A stretch of DNA of 6,389 nt from Faecalitalea sp. UBA4312. Lineage in GTDB: Bacteria > Bacillota_I > Bacilli_A > Erysipelotrichales > Erysipelotrichaceae. The position numbers and the translations under genes are program-made. The first letter of the stretch is position 1. The number at the start of each line of letters is the position of its first letter. Positions 4,302 to 6,389 of this stretch are shown here, one piece after another. The stretch is taken from positions 1 to 6,389 of the forward strand of contig DGUK01000054.1 of assembly GCA_002394635.1 (NCBI GenBank), written 5' to 3'. The notes below the pieces were generated by a model. It searched no databases. It was not told the DNA's origin and worked only from the letters and a program-made list of their open reading frames with translations.

Positions 4302-5041
4302 ATGGCTATAAAATTCGTCTCAGCAAAATGTCCGGAATGTGGTCGGCACTCAATGTAGAGGAAGGGCGTAAACAAACTTTTTGTGAGTATTGTGGCGCAA
4401 ATATTTTAATTTACGATGATAACGAACCCGCTCCCAAAAAAACAAATATAAAGAAATCAAAGCCACCCAAAATAAATCAAAACATTCGGATGAAAGAAAT
4501 TGAAATCGAAGAACGGCAGCGTCTGGCAGATGCAAAACAGAAAGCCGATTTGGAGAGGCAAAAATCTTCTACAAATAAAACTGCCATAGTTCTAGCTATC
4601 GTTGGTATTTTACTCATGGCCGAGTCCTCAGGTGGTGGATTAATTTTTATAATTATAGCCATATGCATTTGGTATTCATCCAAAAATAATCCTCCAAAAA
4701 CAATACGTTTTTCAAATAATAGAAGTACTAACGAGTTCTTTTCGAACCGTACCCGAGTTTCGAAACCCTATGTAAAAGCTCCCACATTTACCGTAAAAGT
4801 ACCTAGATCGATCAATGGGTTTCAAAGCAAAAACTATACCGATATTGAAGCCATGTTTACAAGTGCAGGATTTACAAACGTGAAATGTATTCCTCTTAAT
4901 GATTTAAGAATGGGGGTTCTTACATCTCCCAGCAAGGTTGATTCTATTACCATAAATGGTCAGGAAATACATGGAGGCGGAAAAAAGTTTCCAAAAAACG
5001 CAAATGTTATTATTTCATACCATAGCTTATACCACAAATAG
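4302..5041 (+). pseudogene. Zinc-ribbon, transmembrane, PASTA-like domain protein with a one-base frameshift
   Basis: The natural start is ATG 4302 after AAGGAG (4291-4296), giving MAIKFVSAKCPECG, and that frame stops at a TAG at 4356-4358. From 4346 the next frame reads 'ALNVEEGRKQTFCEYCGANI' and stays open to 5041. Restoring one base at about 4343-4345 gives a 246-residue protein with a proper CX2C-X14-CX2C zinc ribbon (C10, C13, C28, C31). Next come a charged, probably coiled-coil stretch (about 60-90), a double hydrophobic segment (about 93-126), a linker, and a C-terminal PASTA-like module with 'NYTDIEAMFTSAGFTNVK' and 'VDSITINGQE'. Such proteins are common but uncharacterised membrane proteins of gut Firmicutes. 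The ATG at 4328 would skip the first zinc knuckle and has no ribosome site, so it is not the true start. Decay or a sequencing error are both possible. Confidence 0.85.
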
Positions 5042-5101
5042 GAAGACCAGAATTCTTTCTCTCTGTTTTTCTATAAGAAACAGATACTATATAGTTAACG
5101 T

Positions 5102-5134
5102 AAAAAGTTGGGCCGGATTTAAGGCCCAACTTTT
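5102..5134. terminator. Strong bidirectional rho-independent terminator
   Basis: A perfect 12-bp stem (AAAAGTTGGGCC at 5103-5114 with GGCCCAACTTTT at 5123-5134) closes an 8-nt loop. T-runs follow the G+C-rich part on both strands, so it can end both the plus-strand zinc-ribbon gene and the minus-strand guaA, which converge here. Confidence 0.92.
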
Positions 5135-5156
5135 ATGATGAATTACAAGATGTCTA

Positions 5157-6389
5157 CTATTCAAACTCAATGGTTCCCGGTGGCTTTGAGGTAATGTCAA
5201 AGAGTACGCGGTTTACATGTTGTACTTCGTTTACGATGCGATTGGAGATCTTATCCAGTACTTCGTATGGGATCCTTGCCCAGTCAGCAGTCATACCGTC
5301 AATGGAAGTCACTGCACGAATGGCAACCGCATAATCATAGGTTCTCTGATCCCCCATGACACCGACAGAACGCATATTGGTCAGAGCTGTGAAATACTGC
5401 CAGATTTCTCTGCGCAGACCGGCTTTGGCAATTTCTTCACGAAGAATATAATCACTATCCTGGACAATACGGATCTTTTCTTCTGTGATCTCCCCCATGA
5501 TCCGAATACCAAGTCCAGGGCCTGGGAACGGTTGTCTCCAAACCATATCTTCCGGTAAGCCTAAGGCTTCACCTAGAGCTCGTACTTCATCTTTAAATAA
5601 CGTATTCAACGGTTCGATCAGCTGGAACTGCATATCCTTTGGAAGACCGCCGACATTGTGATGGGATTTGATCGTCTGGGCTGTTTTGGTACCGGATTCA
5701 ATTACGTCGGTATACAGGGTTCCCTGTGCCAGCCATTTGATATTCTCCCCTTCGGTCAGCTTCTTTACTTCTTCATCAAAGGTATAAACAAATTCATTGC
5801 CGATGATCTTGCGTTTATGCTCCGGATCGATGACTCCATCCAATTTGGATAAAAAGCGCTTTTTGGCATCGATCTTGACCAAATTGACATTCATGTTTTT
5901 TCCAAAGGTTTCCATAACGCTTTCGGCTTCGCCTTTGCGAAGAAGACCATGGTCGATAAACATACAGATCAGCTGGTCACCGATGGCCTGATGCAGTAAA
6001 GCGGCTACGACAGAGGAATCCACCCCGCCGGATAATCCCAGCAGGACCTTGTCTTTACCTACTTTTTCCCGGATTTCCTTGGTCTGTGTTTGAATGAAAT
6101 CCTGCATGGACCAGTTATTACGGGCCTTGCAGATCTTAAATACGAAGTTTCTTAATATATCATTGCCATATTCGGAATGACGGACTTCCGGATGAAACTG
6201 CAGTGTGTACATCTGTTTTTCTACGTTGGATGTGGCCGCATATGGACATGTATCCGATGTGGCACTGGTCTGAAAGCCTTCGGCTAGCTTTGATACCTTA
6301 TCCCCATGTGACATCCATACGGTTTGTTTTGTTGGCAGACCGTCGAACAATAAACTGTCATCGACAATCTCTATTTCCGTACGTCCGTA
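5157..6389 (-). CDS. guaA: GMP synthase (glutamine-hydrolysing), C-terminal ~410 residues; 5' end beyond the window
   Basis: GuaA converts XMP, ATP and glutamine to GMP, the last step of de novo guanine nucleotide synthesis in the cytoplasm. The frame is open to base 6389, where it begins [11 protein letters not shown]. The visible part has the end of the class I glutamine amidotransferase domain, with 'SHGD' and 'QFHPEV' holding the catalytic His and Glu (fragment residues 66 and 68). It then has the ATP pyrophosphatase P-loop 'SGGVDSS' (120-126), the XMP-binding/dimerisation region with '[13 protein letters not shown]' (284-296), and the C-terminus 'KPPGTIEFE', close to the family's KPPATIEWE. 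Full GuaA has about 510-520 residues, so roughly 100 N-terminal residues, including the nucleophilic cysteine, are outside. The sequence is more G+C-rich than the accessory genes to its left. Any promoter or purine riboswitch would also lie outside. Confidence 0.98.
   Translation of the reverse strand, partial: YGRTEIEIVDDSLLFDGLPTKQTVWMSHGDKVSKLAEGFQTSATSDTCPYAATSNVEKQMYTLQFHPEVRHSEYGNDILRNFVFKICKARNNWSMQDFIQTQTKEIREKVGKDKVLLGLSGGVDSSVVAALLHQAIGDQLICMFIDHGLLRKGEAESVMETFGKNMNVNLVKIDAKKRFLSKLDGVIDPEHKRKIIGNEFVYTFDEEVKKLTEGENIKWLAQGTLYTDVIESGTKTAQTIKSHHNVGGLPKDMQFQLIEPLNTLFKDEVRALGEALGLPEDMVWRQPFPGPGLGIRIMGEITEEKIRIVQDSDYILREEIAKAGLRREIWQYFTALTNMRSVGVMGDQRTYDYAVAIRAVTSIDGMTADWARIPYEVLDKISNRIVNEVQHVNRVLFDITSKPPGTIEFE

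Noticed and set aside
4328..5041. A 237-codon gene starting at the internal ATG
   Set aside because: It lacks a ribosome site and omits the first zinc knuckle, which is present in the adjacent frame after a proper start at 4302.
5217..5558. Plus-strand open frame of 113 codons
   Set aside because: It is antisense to guaA, whose minus-strand frame is fully conserved.

Overview
The window looks like a chromosomal segment of a low-GC Gram-positive bacterium (Bacillota). The grounds are strong AAGGAG-type ribosome binding sites, consensus TTGACA/TATAAT promoter boxes, A+T-rich intergenic DNA and gene families common in gut Firmicutes. The genus cannot be fixed from this sequence.

Left third (1-2420): a divergent regulator/operon unit. 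On the minus strand a FrnE-like DsbA-family thiol oxidoreductase, an MBL-fold (glyoxalase II-like) hydrolase and an Old Yellow Enzyme-type flavin oxidoreductase (cut by the window edge) form a likely operon. A cysteine-rich TetR/AcrR regulator is transcribed in the opposite direction. The 118-bp gap between them holds two nearly identical palindromes. One lies in the spacers of two almost completely superimposed, opposite-facing, near-consensus promoters. The set resembles in logic the E. coli nemR-nemA-gloA electrophile-stress unit, so a role in thiol, quinone or aldehyde detoxification is a reasonable inference.

Middle (2421-5041): an accessory region with visible decay. It holds an intact CPBP/CAAX-type membrane protease gene, the C-terminal remnant of an AraC-family regulator ending at a hairpin terminator, a HIRAN-domain gene broken by one in-frame TAA, an intact unrecognised 77-residue gene abutting it, and a zinc-ribbon/transmembrane/PASTA-like gene broken by an apparent one-base deletion between its two CxxC knuckles. 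The HIRAN gene and the 77-residue gene are visibly more A+T-rich than guaA.

Right third (5042-6389): a strong bidirectional terminator separates the accessory genes from guaA (GMP synthase, minus strand). About the last 410 residues of guaA are visible and its N-terminus lies beyond the window. guaA is the only clear housekeeping gene here.

No tRNA, rRNA, CRISPR array, insertion sequence or riboswitch was seen. The most informative features are the shared-operator divergent promoter and the two single-lesion genes in the middle segment.
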